A stretch of 64,000 nucleotides of DNA from Siphonodentalium dalli (lineage: Eukaryota > Mollusca > Scaphopoda > Gadilida > Siphonodentaliidae): the NCBI GenBank assembly GCA_032622095.1, contig CP136068.1, positions 6,301,314 through 6,365,313 on the forward strand, read 5' to 3'. Positions 44,090-56,705 of the stretch are shown one piece after another; the first letter of the stretch is position 1; each line of letters starts with the position of its first letter. Below the pieces are notes generated by a model, which was given only the letters and a program-made list of their open reading frames with translations, was not told the DNA's origin and made no database searches. The position numbers and the translations under genes are program-made.

Positions 44090-44225
44090 GGATTCAACGT
44101 GGTCATGGGTTTTGACCGCGTTAAAAAATCAGCAAACTCCGCATGAACCCCTTCGGGGTTCATGCAGTTTGCTGATTTTTTTCTCGCGGTCAAAATCCCA
44201 TGACCACATTGAAACCGCCGTTCAT
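44090..44225. repeat. long perfect-stem hairpin
   Basis: CGGCGGATTCAACGTGGTCA ... AAAAAATCAGCAAACTCCGC and then CATGAACCCCTTCGGGGTTCATG at the centre, followed by the inverse. Stem length is about 65 nt per side with few mismatches. Confidence 0.9.
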
Positions 44226-44815
44226 TTCTTATATGAATAACACAATTTAAGATTGGTGAATTATTTCTTTTGGTTAATTTAATAAACGTACAGGACCAAA
44301 TAACGATCGTACAGGTGGGAATTTTACCTCGATTTTAATAATCGTACATTAGGCACTCAAGAGTACATATTCAAGTATGTGGCAAACCAAAATAACACCA
44401 CATGATACATACATGTACCTGTACTACACATGTTGACTCGTATACTTGAAACGGCTATAAAAATTATTTGGTTAACCACAGTTGATGTTTTGCTCAGAGT
44501 TACCCCTGCACTATAATTTGGGTCTGTAATTTTATTAACTTTCAATGGAATTTCACCCCCTGCACTATTATTTTGGCCTGCACTTTTATTTGGAGCCTGA
44601 GAGTAAGTTGCATTGACATTTATTTTCACGAATTACCATGCTAAGGAACATTGCAACTGGTTTGAAGTAACATGATCGCGTTGCGTCAACACTGGAACTG
44701 CATTGATGGTAATTTTCAACATGGTCTCACTGAGGTTCTATCAAATATAAATACTAGTATGGTTGAGGGAGACAATTATTTGAGAATATGTGAACCTGTG
44801 TTAACATGAGCCTAA

Positions 44816-45184
44816 GGCGACACCAATTTTTAACACCTCCTACAACTTTTTTTCCATTTCATGAAAAAAATCTAAATTTTGTTGTCCCAAAATATTTTAC
44901 ACGCATACTGATTTTCATGTGCTGTCGCATCCGGTTCTGCTTATGATCATTTACAGATCCATATTTTCATGTATTTCATGACAAGATATGTCTTGTTTGG
45001 TTTGAACAGAATTTCATTCGTGAAAAAACATTTTTTCACAATTTTTGTAAAATTTATGTAAAATTCCACGATTTACTTGATATAAATTGGGGGGACAATC
45101 TTTTTTATTTTTATTTTTTCCCCTCCTGCATCTACTTGTTTTCTCCCCACATTATCGTAAACCAGACTTAAAAATTGGTGTCGC
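44816..45184. mobile_element. GGCGACACCAATTTT MITE, copy 2
   Basis: GGCGACACCAATTTTTAA at left and TTAAAAATTGGTGTCGC at right. Its left end lacks the GTCTGGTTTACGAA part retained in copy 3. Confidence 0.8.
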
Positions 45185-46542
45185 TTAAATATCATCTGAT
45201 GGAGTCAAAATCATTGAACCGTCACTTATGCATGCACATGTAGTCTTGATGTTGAGTCTGGCTTTCATCATTTTCATTAGTTTTACGGTTTCCACCAAAG
45301 GTTGAGGTGCCATGGAACAACTGTATGGCATCGTATACTGTTATATTCCGAGTAAATATGGAGTCTCTAATTCTTTTATCAGTCACGCATCTACTCATCA
45401 AATGGTATAATCCTTAAATATTTGTAGTCCAGGTGATCTCGACTGCACAGTACTTACATGTATAAACATTCATCTGCAGTGTGTTTTAATTTTCTTTGCC
45501 GTGTAACAACTGTTGTCACAAGTTTCAATGCCTTGTCCTCCTGGTATGTATGGATTACCAATTTACAATTGCCGTGTTTTAATTTGCAATTTTGATGATG
45601 ACGCTCACTTGTTGATAATTTTCTTTGTCGTGTACATGTACATGTGTAACAACTGTTGTACCAAGTTTCTACGCCGCGTCCTCCTGGTATTTAGGGATTA
45701 CCGTAGTTCAGTCATGAACGTAGTGCCTATCCTTCTACTGGACAAGAAGCAGCAATCTGCGAAAGCGGTCATGTTGACCTAGGATTACCGGTGCCTTTAA
45801 TAGTGATGCATCATTGCCAGTTAATGTACATTAGAGTGGAACTGAATTAACAATGTCATATTGACACAGTACTCAGTTAAAACCAGTAAAACAGCAAAAG
45901 TAGTATTATTGTACAGCAGGCTTATCACTATCAGTACTTACTACATGTACAGTCTACAGACCCCTTACTATCGTGGATCAAACTTCTCAATTCTTCGTCT
46001 TCTGGACAGGTTCATGAGCAGGCCACTGGCACTGCATCATGCTTGTACGGTACCACAAATTCAATTTTGCGTATTGTCCTAGCGAGACAATATTCTGGTT
46101 ATGGGCAGATGGCCAGGTAGCTGAGCACTGTTCAATACTATAGTTGATCCGTTTCGTTATCGTAGCTTAATTCTTACTGTTCCGGGAATTGAAATATTTT
46201 TTGTTACCTGAAATTCAGTCTTTTTCGATATTTGCGCACATCCATGCGGAAAAATAGGCGAATCTTATATATAAGTCCACAGTTTATCCGTTTGTAGCCA
46301 ATACACCATTTCCTTCTGTCAATCCGCGTTGATTCGCGAAAAAATTAACTCAAAACACCACAAGGAATTCTCCGCGCTAAAATGAAGAACGGTAACTAAA
46401 AGTTAAGATTGTAATTTGGCTGCAGAAACGAAACGAAACGAATTTTGAAAAACAATGATTGTATTCACTTATATTTTCCTGTTGGTATATGGTCTACTAT
46501 AGTATACGCAATCATTTATTTGAAATAATAAATAATAAACGG

Positions 46543-46678
46543 CGGATTCAACGTGGTCATGGGTTTTGACCGCGTTAAAAAATCAGCAAACTCCGCATGA
46601 ACCCCTTCGGGGTTCATGCAGTTTGCTGATTTTTTTCTCGCGGTCAAAATCCCATGACCACATTGAAACCGCCGTTCA
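46543..46678. repeat. long perfect-stem hairpin, duplicate
   Basis: Same sequence as 44090-44225, in the second copy of the 2.45 kb duplication. Confidence 0.9.
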
Positions 46679-47269
46679 TTTCTTATATGAATAACACAAT
46701 TTAAGATTGGTGAATTATTTCTTTTGGTTAATTTAATAAACGTACAGGACCAAATAACGATCGTACAGGTGGGAATTTTACCTCGATTTTAATAATCGTA
46801 CATTAGGCACTCAAGAGTACATATTCAAGTATGTGGCAAACCAAAATAACACCACATGATACATACATGTACCTGTACTACACATGTTGACTCGTATACT
46901 TGAACCGGCTATAAAAATTATTTGGTTAACCACAGTTGATGTTTTGCTCAGAGTTACCCCTGCACTATAATTTGGGTCTGTAATTTTATTAACTTTCAAT
47001 GGAATTTCACCCCCTGCACTAGTATTTTGGCCTGCACTTTTATTTGGAGCCTGAGAGTAAGTTGCATTGACATTTATTTTCACGAATTACCATGCTAAGG
47101 AACATTGCAACTGGTTTGAAGTAACATGATCGCGTTGCGTCAACACTGGAACTGCATTGATGGTAATTTTCAACATGGTCTCACTGAGGTTCTATCAAAT
47201 ATAAATACTAGTATGGTTGAGGGAGACAATTATTTGAGAATATGTGAACCTGTGTTAACATGAGCCTAA

Positions 47270-47652
47270 GGCGACACCAATTTTTAAGTCTGGTTTACGA
47301 ACACCTCCTACAACTTTTTTTCCATTTCATGAAAAAAATCTAAATTTTTTTGTCCCAAAATATTTTACACGCATACTGATTTTCATGTGCTGTCGCATCC
47401 GGTTCTGCTTATGATCATTTACAGATCCATATTTTCATGTATTTCATGACAAGATATGTCTTGTTTGGTTTGAACAGAATTTCATTCGTGAAAAAACATT
47501 TTTTCACAATTTTTGTAAAATTTATGTAAAATTCCACGATTTACTTGATATAAATTGGGGGGACAATCTTTTTTATTTTTATTTTTTCCCCTCCTGCATC
47601 TACTTGTTTTCTCCCCACATTATCGTAAACCAGACTTAAAAATTGGTGTCGC
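47270..47652. mobile_element. GGCGACACCAATTTT MITE, copy 3
   Basis: As copy 2 but with a fuller left end (TTTTTAAGTCTGGTTTACGAAC), so copy 2 lost this part after the duplication, or gained its loss during it. Confidence 0.8.
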
Positions 47653-49164
47653 TTAAATATCATCTGATGGAGTCAAAATCATTGAACCGTCACTTATGCA
47701 TGCACATGTAGTCTTGATGTTGAGTCTGGCTTTCATCATTTTCATTAGTTTTACGGTTTCCACCAAAGGTTGAGGTGCCATGGAACAACTGTATGGCATC
47801 GTATACTGTTATATTCCGAGTAAATATGGAGTCTCTAATTCTTTTATCAGTCACGCATCTACTCATCAAATGGTAAATATTTGTAGTCCAGGTGATCTCG
47901 ACTGCACAGTACTTACATGTATAAACATTCATCTGCAGTGTGTTTTAATTTTCTTTGCCGTGTAACAACTGTTGTCACAAGTTTCAATGCCTTGTCCTCC
48001 TGGTATGTATGGATTACCAATTTACAATTGCCGTGTTTTAATTTGCAATTTTGATGATGACGCTCACTTGTTGATAATTTTCTTTGTCGTGTACATGTAC
48101 ATGTGTAACAACTGTTGTACCAAGTTTCTACGCCGCGTCCTCCTGGTATTTAGGGATTACCGTAGTTCAGTCATGAACGTAGTGCCTATCCTTCTACTGG
48201 ACAAGGAGCAGCAATCTGCGAAAGCGGTCATGTTGACCTAGGATTACCGGTGCCTTTAATAGTGATGCATCATTGCCAGTTAATGTACATTGGAGTGGAA
48301 CTGAATTAACAATGTCATATTGACACAGTACTCAGTTAAGACCAGTAAAACAGCAAAAGTAGTATTATTGTACAGCAGGCTTATCACTATCAGTACTTAC
48401 TACATGTACAGTCTACAGACCCCTTACTATCGTGGATCAAACTTCTCAATTCTTCGTTTTCTGGACAGGTTCATGAGCAGGCCACTGGCACTGCATCATG
48501 CTTGTACGGTACCACAAATTCAATTTTGCGTATTGTCCTAGCGAGACAATATTCTGGTTATGGGCAGATGGCCAGGTAGCTGAGTACTGTTCAATACTAT
48601 AGTTGATCCGTTTCGTTATCGTAGCTTAATTCTTACTGTTCCGGGAATTGAAATATTTTTTGTCACCTGAAATTCAGTCTTTTTCGATATTTGCGCACAT
48701 CCATGCGGAAAAATAGGCGAATCTTATATATAAGTCCACAGTTTATCCGTTTGTAGCCAATACACCATTTCCTTCTGTCAATCCGCGTTGATTCGCGACA
48801 AAATTAACTCAAAACACCACAAGGAATTCTCCGCGCGAAAATGAAGAACGGTAACTAAAAGTTAAGATTGTAATTTGGCTGCAGAAACGAAACGAAACGA
48901 ATTTTGAAACACAATGATTGTATTCACTTATATTTTCCTGTTGGTATATGGTCTACTATAGTATACGCAATCATTTATTTGAAATAATAAGTATCACTTA
49001 GAGAATAATTCTTACTGATCATTAGAAATATCTTTATTTTGTATCCCTTTAATATTAAATAATGGCCCTCAAAATTGTCTGTTTGTCAGTTTAATGTTCA
49101 CTAATTATAGCTAGGCTGTTAGATAAAGTATGATATTGCTTCATTTGTCCGGGGTAGTGTATTG

Positions 49165-51530
49165 TCATACTGTCATAATAAACTTCAAGTAATAAGGTAA
49201 CTACTCGTCAATGCTGCTTGAATACATAAATGATTAATAAGGTAACAACTACCCGTCAATGATCGACGTCTTAATATAGAAAGGTTTAATAAGGTAACTA
49301 ACTACACGGCAATGATACTTAGTATAGAAAGGTTAATAATTTAACTTCTTGTCAATGATGCTTTAATATAGAAAGGTTAATGAGGTAACTAACTACATGT
49401 CAATGATGCTTTAATAAAGAAAGGGTTAATAAGATAAAGTTATACACGTCAATGATGCTTTAATATAGAAAGGGCTAATAGGGTAACTACACGTCAATGA
49501 TGTTTTAATATAGAAAGGGTTAATATGGTAATTACACGCCAATGGTGCTTTAATATAGAAAGGGTTAATATGGTAACTACCGTCATGATGCTTTAATATC
49601 GAACTGGCTAATATGATAATTACATGTCAATGATGCTTTATTGTAGAAAGGGTTAATAATGTAACTATTCACCAATGATACTCATTATAAAAAGGGTTAA
49701 TACGGTAACTACCTGTCAATTATTGCTTCAATGTAAAAAGGGTTAATAAGGTAATTACACACCAATTGTGCTTTAATATAGAAAGGGTTAATATGGTAAC
49801 TATCAGTCAATGATGCTTTAATATAGAAAGTGTTATAATATGGTAACTGCACGTCAATGATTCTTTGATACAAAAATGGTTAATAAGGTAATTACCCGTC
49901 AATGGCGCTTTAATATAGAAATGGTTTATAATGTAACTACTCACCAATGATACTTAGTATAGAAAGGCTTGTTTAATGTAACTACCTGTCAATTAATGCT
50001 TTAATATAGAAAGGGTTAATAAGATAACAACACGCCAATGATACTTTAGTATAGAAAGGGTTAGTAAGGTAACTACACGACAATGATACTTTAGTATACA
50101 GAGGGTTAATTAGGCAACTACCCATCAACGATGCTTTAATATAGAAAGGGTTAACATGTTAACTACACGTCAATGATATTTTAATAAAGAAAGGGCTAAT
50201 AATGTAACTACATGTCAATGCTGCTTTAATACAGAAATGGTTAATAAGGTAACTTCACGTCAATGATGCTTTAATATAGAAAGGGTTAATAATGTAACTA
50301 CCCACCAATGATACTTAGTATAGAACGGGTTAATAAGATAACTACCCGGCAATAATGATGCTTTAATATAGAAAGGGTTATAATAAGGTAACTACACGTC
50401 AATGATGCTTTAATACATAAATGGTTAATAAGGTAACTACCCGCCAATGGCGCTTTAATATAGAAAGGGTTAATAATGCAACTACTCACCAATGATACTT
50501 AGTATAGAAAGGGTTAATAAGGTAACTACCTGTCAATTAATGCTTTAACATAGAAAGGGTTAATAAGGTAACTACACGACAATGGTACTTTAGTATATAC
50601 AGGGTTAACAAGGCATGCAACTACCCGTCAATGGTGCTTTAATATGGAAAGAGTTAACATGGTAACTACACGTCAATGATATTTTAATATAGAAAGGGTT
50701 AATAAGGTAACTACACATCAATGATGCTTTAATACAGAAAGGGTTAATAAGGTAACTTCACGTCAATGATGCTTTAATATATAAAGGGTTAATATGGTAA
50801 CTACTCACCAATGATACTTTGTATAGAACGGGTTAATAATGTAACTACCCGGCAATAATGCTTTAATATATAATTGGTTAATATGGTAACTACACGTCAA
50901 TGATGCTTTAATATAGAAATGGTTATAATAAGGTAACTACACGTCAATGATGCTTTAATACAAAAAAAATGGTTAATAAGGTAACTACCAGTCAATGGCG
51001 CTTTAGTATAGAAAGGGTTAATAATGCAACTACTCACCAATAATATTTAGTATAGAAAGGGTTAATAAGGGAACTACTTGTCAATTAATGCTTAAATATA
51101 GAAAGGGTTAATAAGGTAACTACACACCAACGGTACTTAGTATAGAAAGGGTTAATAAGGTAACTATATACGACAATGATACTTTGGTATATACAGAGTT
51201 AATAAGGCAACTAGCCGTCAATGATGCTATAATATAGAAATGGTTAACATTGTAACTACACATCAATGATATTTTAATATAGAAAGGGTTAATAAGGTAA
51301 CTACACGTCAATGATGCTTTAATAAAGAAAGGGTTAATAAGGTAACTTTACATCAATGGTGCTTTACTATAGAAAGGGTTAATAATGTAACTACTCACCA
51401 ATGTTACTTAGTCTAGAAAGGGTTAATAAGGTCACTACCTGTCAATTAATGATTTAATATATAATGGTTAATAAGGTAACGACACGCCAATGGTGCTGTA
51501 ATATAGAAAGGGTTAATAAGGTGACTTCAA
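49165..51530. repeat. 45 bp minisatellite, about 50 diverged units
   Basis: The unit is approximately GGTTAATAAGGTAACTACAC, then GTCAATGATGCTTTAATATA, then GAAAG. Units vary by substitutions and small indels (40-47 bp), so the array is old. Higher-order similarity is suggested by recurring sets (ACCAATGATACTTAGTATAG, CTGTCAATTAATGC, GACAATGATACTTTAGTATA) every several units. No coding role is proposed. Confidence 0.95.
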
Positions 51531-51544
51531 TGCAGATTATACAG

Positions 51545-51880
51545 TTTAACAAAATACCACAGGTATATATATCCGGGTGAACACTGTAGTAAATACCTGG
51601 GCGAAACCCTGGTGTAAATACCTGGGTGTAAATACTCCGGATAACCTGGGTCTAAATACCCGGGTGTGACAGCGTCTTTCTAAATTATATCCGTAAAAAC
51701 CCGGGTAAACTGGGGTTTATACCTAACATATATAGAAAACACCAGGGTAAATCTATATAAATCCATGATTTACCTGGGTGTAACCTGGGTGTGACCTGGG
51801 TGGAACCAGGGTAAAACCTATATGTACCGGGGTATACCTAGGTAAACACCAAGATTTACCCAGGTACATTTTTATATGGG
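51545..51880. repeat. right subterminal ACCTGGGTG repeats and TIR
   Basis: Words ACCTGGGTGTAAATACC, CCTGGGTCTAAATACCCGGG and ACCTGGGTGTAACCTGGGTG lead into GATTTACCCAGGTACATTTTTATATGGG-type TIR sequence ending at 51880. They match the left subterminal array at 31198 onward. Confidence 0.8.
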
Positions 51881-51918
51881 ACGTCTCCGGCGACGCCCGT
51901 CAATGCGACAAGCCACAG

Positions 51919-52164
51919 TCATCTCAACAACTGATATGACTACAGTTTCTGGATTTATCCCATTGTCAACTGTTATCGAGGCTGGTATAGTTCAAATAGG
52001 ATCAACGCCTTCATCGGAAACCGGGAATGGAACTACTGAAGCTTTCTCATTCTCAACGGCTACGTCACAAGAAACAACTGAAAAGGTGGCTACCACTGTT
52101 GCTACGACACAGGGGACAACTGAAATGACACCAGTTGTAACGTTCCCTCCAAATTTAACATCCG
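51919..52164 (+). CDS. exon A4 (right part) or separate linker exon
   Basis: From CCACAG (51913-51918) the frame has 2 leading nt, 81 codons and 1 trailing nt before GTAAG, exactly the A-exon phase. It is Thr/Ser-rich ('VISTTDMTTVSG', 'STATSQETTEKVATTVATTQGTTE'). Sequence just upstream (51881-51915) continues the A4 coding repeat in a frame that hits TGA 30 nt later. So either a 1 nt shift occurred in the old exon, or CCACAG is now used as an acceptor and the 20.7 kb insertion is spliced out with the frame kept. There is little pyrimidine tract before CCACAG. Confidence 0.6.
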
Positions 52165-53390
52165 GTAAGTCGAGGGGTTTATTTTACCAAGACATTATAT
52201 CATAATGATTTTCTCACCCAAATACATGGGTTCCATTGTTATGGAATGTGACATATATTCTTTACCTAAAAAAAACTATTTAAACATGTGAATGATGATC
52301 GTTTGCATGAGGGGTGCCCTTGAACATGTGTCAATTAAAGAGATAAATGACACTCTAAACTGTCATGGTACGCATTGTGGAGAACATGCACTTGCACAGA
52401 ACGAACATTGGATAACAACATGCCGTTCCATTTTGCTGCAAATTTAACCTCGTCAGACCAGGAAAATGCTATACTTGTAATCTTAGGTGCACCCCTTAAG
52501 CACTTTGCTGATTGCAACAACAGGAATTATCAAAAGTCTTAACAGTTATTTTGTATTTTTGATGCCCCCCCTTAAATGTCGCTCGTTCAAATATACATCG
52601 ATGTTAACCGTTAATCGGATAGATCATAAATGTTGTATATGCGTAATTTCAGGGATAAATCTGTACAATCAGTGTATAATTATTCAGAATCATGTTTGTG
52701 ACATAAGATTCAATAACAATTAATTCTTGCATACAATTCACAATGCCTTTGGTGTGAACATGCAGGCATTGTTGGATTTCATATCAGACATAAAAATATA
52801 TTGGCCGCAGTTATCATCACCCCCGTGTACGTGGTATCGCCAAAACCGAGGATATCGCCAAAACCGAGAATATGGGAAAGTCATTTTCACGTATATGATA
52901 TGGGGATATGTTTGTTTCTCATCGTAATACAGGCATCGAGCATCGTATGTGTATGTCCACGCGAAGCAGGAGTATTTATCCACTAGTTGTCATTTAGTTT
53001 TCCCAGATCAGACCATTAATTTTTTTTTGGCGAATTTTTTCAATGGTGTTTTTACTTTTGCTCACTCAAATTTTCGAGAACATCCATTCACTGGTATAGT
53101 TCCTGGACTCCCACGCTTCCAAAACAAATGCCGGTATATAGTTGAATCTGTCAATGAAGCATACGATTTGACAGAATTTAAAAAATCCCTGTCGTTCTCA
53201 ATATCCGCGCGATATGAAGGGACCACTGTCGGTCCAGAAAGATGCGAACGGCACAGATGAAGATGCGCCAAACGCCGAGTTTCTGTGCAGTAAATATGCG
53301 TATTACTTAAGGAGTTGTGATGAATTTTCGAGTGTTTTTATGTGTATCTGAGACTAGTAAATTGGACTGCGAATGTCATCTGAAATATGA
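52165..53390 (+). other. intron, where exon B4 would be expected
   Basis: I searched by eye for the LQIWRP half-domain between 52165 and 58183 and did not find it. Short ORFs here show no family motif. Confidence 0.45.
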
Positions 53391-53394
53391 ATCC

Positions 53395-53825
53395 ATAACA
53401 TATTCGAAATATTGTGTGCATATATATTATGAATGTGTTTCAATTGAAATTAATTGAACATCCATCTCAGCATTCAGATTTGCGATCTCAAGAACGTGAA
53501 TGAATGATAGCGCGATGCCTTGATCACACGCACGTGAATGCTGCCGTTTGCATGCATGCACCTAATCGGATATTCGTTTAGTATTAACATGCTTGGAGTT
53601 TGTATATAGACCACACATGCCGGACGACACGCTACGGCGTATCAACGATTTGTTATAATCATGTTTATGTTACAGACTGTATGACTCGTTCCCACTCGAG
53701 TAGACCGTTCCGCGACAATGAAACCGAATCATCTTATCGAATATGCATATATCGTATTGCTCCAAATTATGCAATTCTGGCTTTTTAAGAGTCATCAGAT
53801 AATATTGTAACGATTCTATGTTAAC
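53395..53825. repeat. inverted repeat pair, left arm (about 430 bp)
   Basis: ATATTCGAAATATTGTGTGCAT through GAGTCATCAGATAATAT is present in inverted form at 55450-55880. Matching segments include GAATGCTGAGATG, CTTGATCxxACGCACGTGAATGCTG, TAGACCACACATGCC and GACTCGTTCCCACTC. Confidence 0.9.
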
Positions 53826-54124
53826 CTTAAACATCCGTACATGTATAGTCACAATGTGCTATGTGTGGCACACGTGTGTGCCTTCTTATCTGGATGTCGA
53901 TGGGCCTCTGTATTGGGTCTATGTAGCACATGTAGTCAGCTTACCAACTTATAACACCATGTTTAAACAAACTCAAACCAGACCATATATATATACCTTT
54001 ATTTCCTCCGTAATACAGAGAGCTTACATATACTGAACAGGAACACAATACAATGATAATTAGTATTTACAGACATTTAACACGAAGAAAATCAAACGTA
54101 TATACATGTACACCACGCATAAAT

Positions 54125-54315
54125 AACACACATGCACACACGCTCACACACCATAAACGCTCTCAAATACTCACATACACGCGCCCTTGTAGACACAACC
54201 ATACATACCTACATACGCACACACATACATACACACACACATACACACGTGTACATAGACACACACACTCGCTCGCAGTACATGCGTGCACACTCTCGAA
54301 CACACACGCATGTTT
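54125..54315. repeat. (CA)-rich microsatellite region
   Basis: Interrupted CACACA/ATACATAC tracts lie inside the loop of the inverted repeat pair. Confidence 0.85.
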
Positions 54316-54339
54316 AAATGGAGTCATGGCGGACAATTG

Positions 54340-55440
54340 ACATGAAAAGCTGAGCATACATGAATATTATGGTCAGATACAGTAAGAATTTGAGACAGTT
54401 TAACCATTTTGACTAGAATACATGGATCAACGTTTTGTCCACAATAGTTTGTTAAAGCTGCTCGTTCATTGTGGTAGATCAATAAACATTGTGGTCTTTA
54501 TATAAGGTTTGTGAGATCCAATCGATATTTGGGATCGCATATGGACGGGGTAGATAACCGAGTGGATGAATTAGCCGACTAAAAGACAGAACATGTGGTC
54601 TTCGGATGTAGCCTAGTATGTTCGCGGATAGAGCACGTATAAATATTTATATTTTTTCCTGTGATGTTTTGTATAGGAATTATCATTGAAAATTGCTCGT
54701 CTGACCGCCACCGTGTGCTATGGTGTCCATTTTTCTCTGTTGAATGGTTTGGCAGAGGTTAAGATTCCGCCCCAAAAAAACAAGTACTCTCCCCGAAGAC
54801 AAATAAATTTATGATGAATGACACGTTATGCTCATCATCGGGTCTCGTGAAAGTTTGCACGAGTGGAGCTATAATCACAACAATTATCTCTGTCTGTGAA
54901 CAAAGCAAAAACAGCCAGTCCTCATAAAATCATAATAAAATTATAATGGATTCCTTAATTAGTCAATTCGTCCGGTCCCTTGTGTGTTGCGCGGATATTT
55001 TGTGGCATCTCGAATTTAGTATTATGAAATATCATGTCTGAATCAGATGCGCCATTGGAAATTGTGCCCATAGACGAAGCGTTATAGGGAAAGTCAGATG
55101 CGACTTGACGCTGAACATCCATAACAATTTTGGTTAGAACAATAAATCAAACTCAGGACGGAGATAAGATTCATTTCGGTTAAACATACATATCAATTAC
55201 AGTATATGCAACCTATATGATAACATAATGAAGTCTTGTGTAAATATTATGCCCACTAAATATGTGGTCCTAGGGCTAAATTAGAAAAGTTATAAACTAT
55301 AGGTCAATTTACATGTGCACATAACAATCATGGCAGTATACACATGTTCCACAGTGAAGTGTTTATTATAAATAGCAGTAACTTTGTTGTGTGAGGGTGT
55401 GTGTGTGTGTACATATATGTTCGGATGTTTAGTGTGTTAG
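54340..55440. other. loop of the inverted repeat pair, no recognisable gene
   Basis: About 1.1 kb of AT-rich DNA without a coding signal; a short TG run lies at 55390-55415. Confidence 0.4.
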
Positions 55441-55449
55441 CATAGAATC

Positions 55450-55880
55450 GTTATCATTTTATCTGATGACTCTCAAAAAAGCCAGAATTGCATAATTTGG
55501 AGCAATACGATATATATATATGTATATTCAATAAGATGATTCGATTTCATTGTCGCGTAACGGTCTACTTGAGTGGGAACGAGTCATAATTTAAAGTCTG
55601 TAAAATAAACATGATTATGACAAATCGTTGATACGCCGTAGCGTGTCGTCTGGCATGTGTGGTCTATATACAAACTCCAAGCATGTTAATACTAAACGAA
55701 TAACCGATTAGCTGCATGCATGTGAAACGGCAGCATTCACGTGCGTGTGATAAACAGATCAAGGTATCGCGTTATCATTCATTCACGTTCTTGAGATCGC
55801 AAATCTGAATGCTGAGATGAATTTTCAATTAATTTCAATTGAAACACATTCATAATATATATGCATACAATATTTCGAAT
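55450..55880. repeat. inverted repeat pair, right arm
   Basis: Inverse of 53395-53825, diverged by scattered substitutions and a longer TATATATA tract at about 55510. Confidence 0.9.
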
Positions 55881-56700
55881 AAAAATTGCCGTCAGCAGAT
55901 TCTGATCAAGACCGTACTGAATTACGGGGAATTCCCTACTTTGCTTATAATAGAAATTGTCAAAATAGTCCGTATTCGTACGCGCTGTAAACAAAGTGGG
56001 TTTTTTCATTTCCAAACATTTTGCGGTGCGTTTTTATTTTAGTTTTTTCGGTCCTGTCATGTCCTCTCTCCACATTTTTCCACTTTTTAACACAAGTATT
56101 TATTATGTTACGTCTGTAGCGCACGCTGATGTTATTTTACGGCTTTTAAATTTGTTATTTAGACGCTTTGTTTTGAAAACAAGCCAGTTGTCAAAACGCA
56201 CGTGCACTCGTTTTTGCCATCCACGATATCCTTGTTGCTATCCAGGATACAAGATAGGAAACCGCCTAGGCGTTTTCGCGTGTATTTGAGGAATTATAGC
56301 TAAATTGTAAGATAAATGCATATACATGTAGATACATACATTCGGCAACGGGATTGAAGAACAAGTGCGAGCCACGTATATGTTACTTTTCTCCTAAAAA
56401 CACTCAAGTGAAAAAAAATGAACGTGACATCAAACAATATTATATGATATACATGTATGTGTGTGTATAATGATATACTTTGTTGTTGCTGCTGATAGTT
56501 CCTCCCAACTTGATTGCAATTATATAGTTTAGAAAGCTTCTGGTCTCGCTAAGATACTGTGGTCATCCATAACAAAGATAAAATAAAGGGGAAATTCAGT
56601 GTCAAGTTCCGAAGACGTTTGTTGACCGTTGTTAAATATTCTCAGAATTATTTTATTTTGTCCCATTTATCTTGTTTTGTACTTTGATCGAAACACAGCA
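55881..56700. other. no recognisable feature
   Basis: Short ORFs only. Confidence 0.35.
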
Positions 56701-56705
56701 CGTTT

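Larger units (their letters stand above)
44080..48988 (+). repeat. 2.45 kb tandem direct duplication
   Basis: Copy 1 (about 44080-46530) and copy 2 (about 46530-48988) are nearly identical, at an offset of 2454-2459 bp. Small differences include a 17 bp TAAGTCTGGTTTACGAA-type segment present only in copy 2 (about 47287). Each contains a CGGCGG hairpin and a GGCGACACC MITE. Paired ORFs of 61-90 codons reflect the duplication only. Confidence 0.95.
31186..51880. mobile_element. 20.7 kb TIR-bounded composite insertion, superfamily unassigned
   Basis: The left end reads CCCATATAAAATGTACCTGG and the right end is its inverse, with one extra A. Homology in the TIR continues through GTAAATC. Both ends carry subterminal ACCTGGGTG words. 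The flanks carry one interrupted coding repeat (GTTAC at left, ACGTCTCCGGCGACGCCC at right), so the insertion is later than the exon; AC may be a 2 bp target duplication. There is no transposase. The interior is mostly nested repeats: MITEs, a hAT-type element, LINE ends, a 2.45 kb duplication and a 45 bp minisatellite. Confidence 0.7.
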
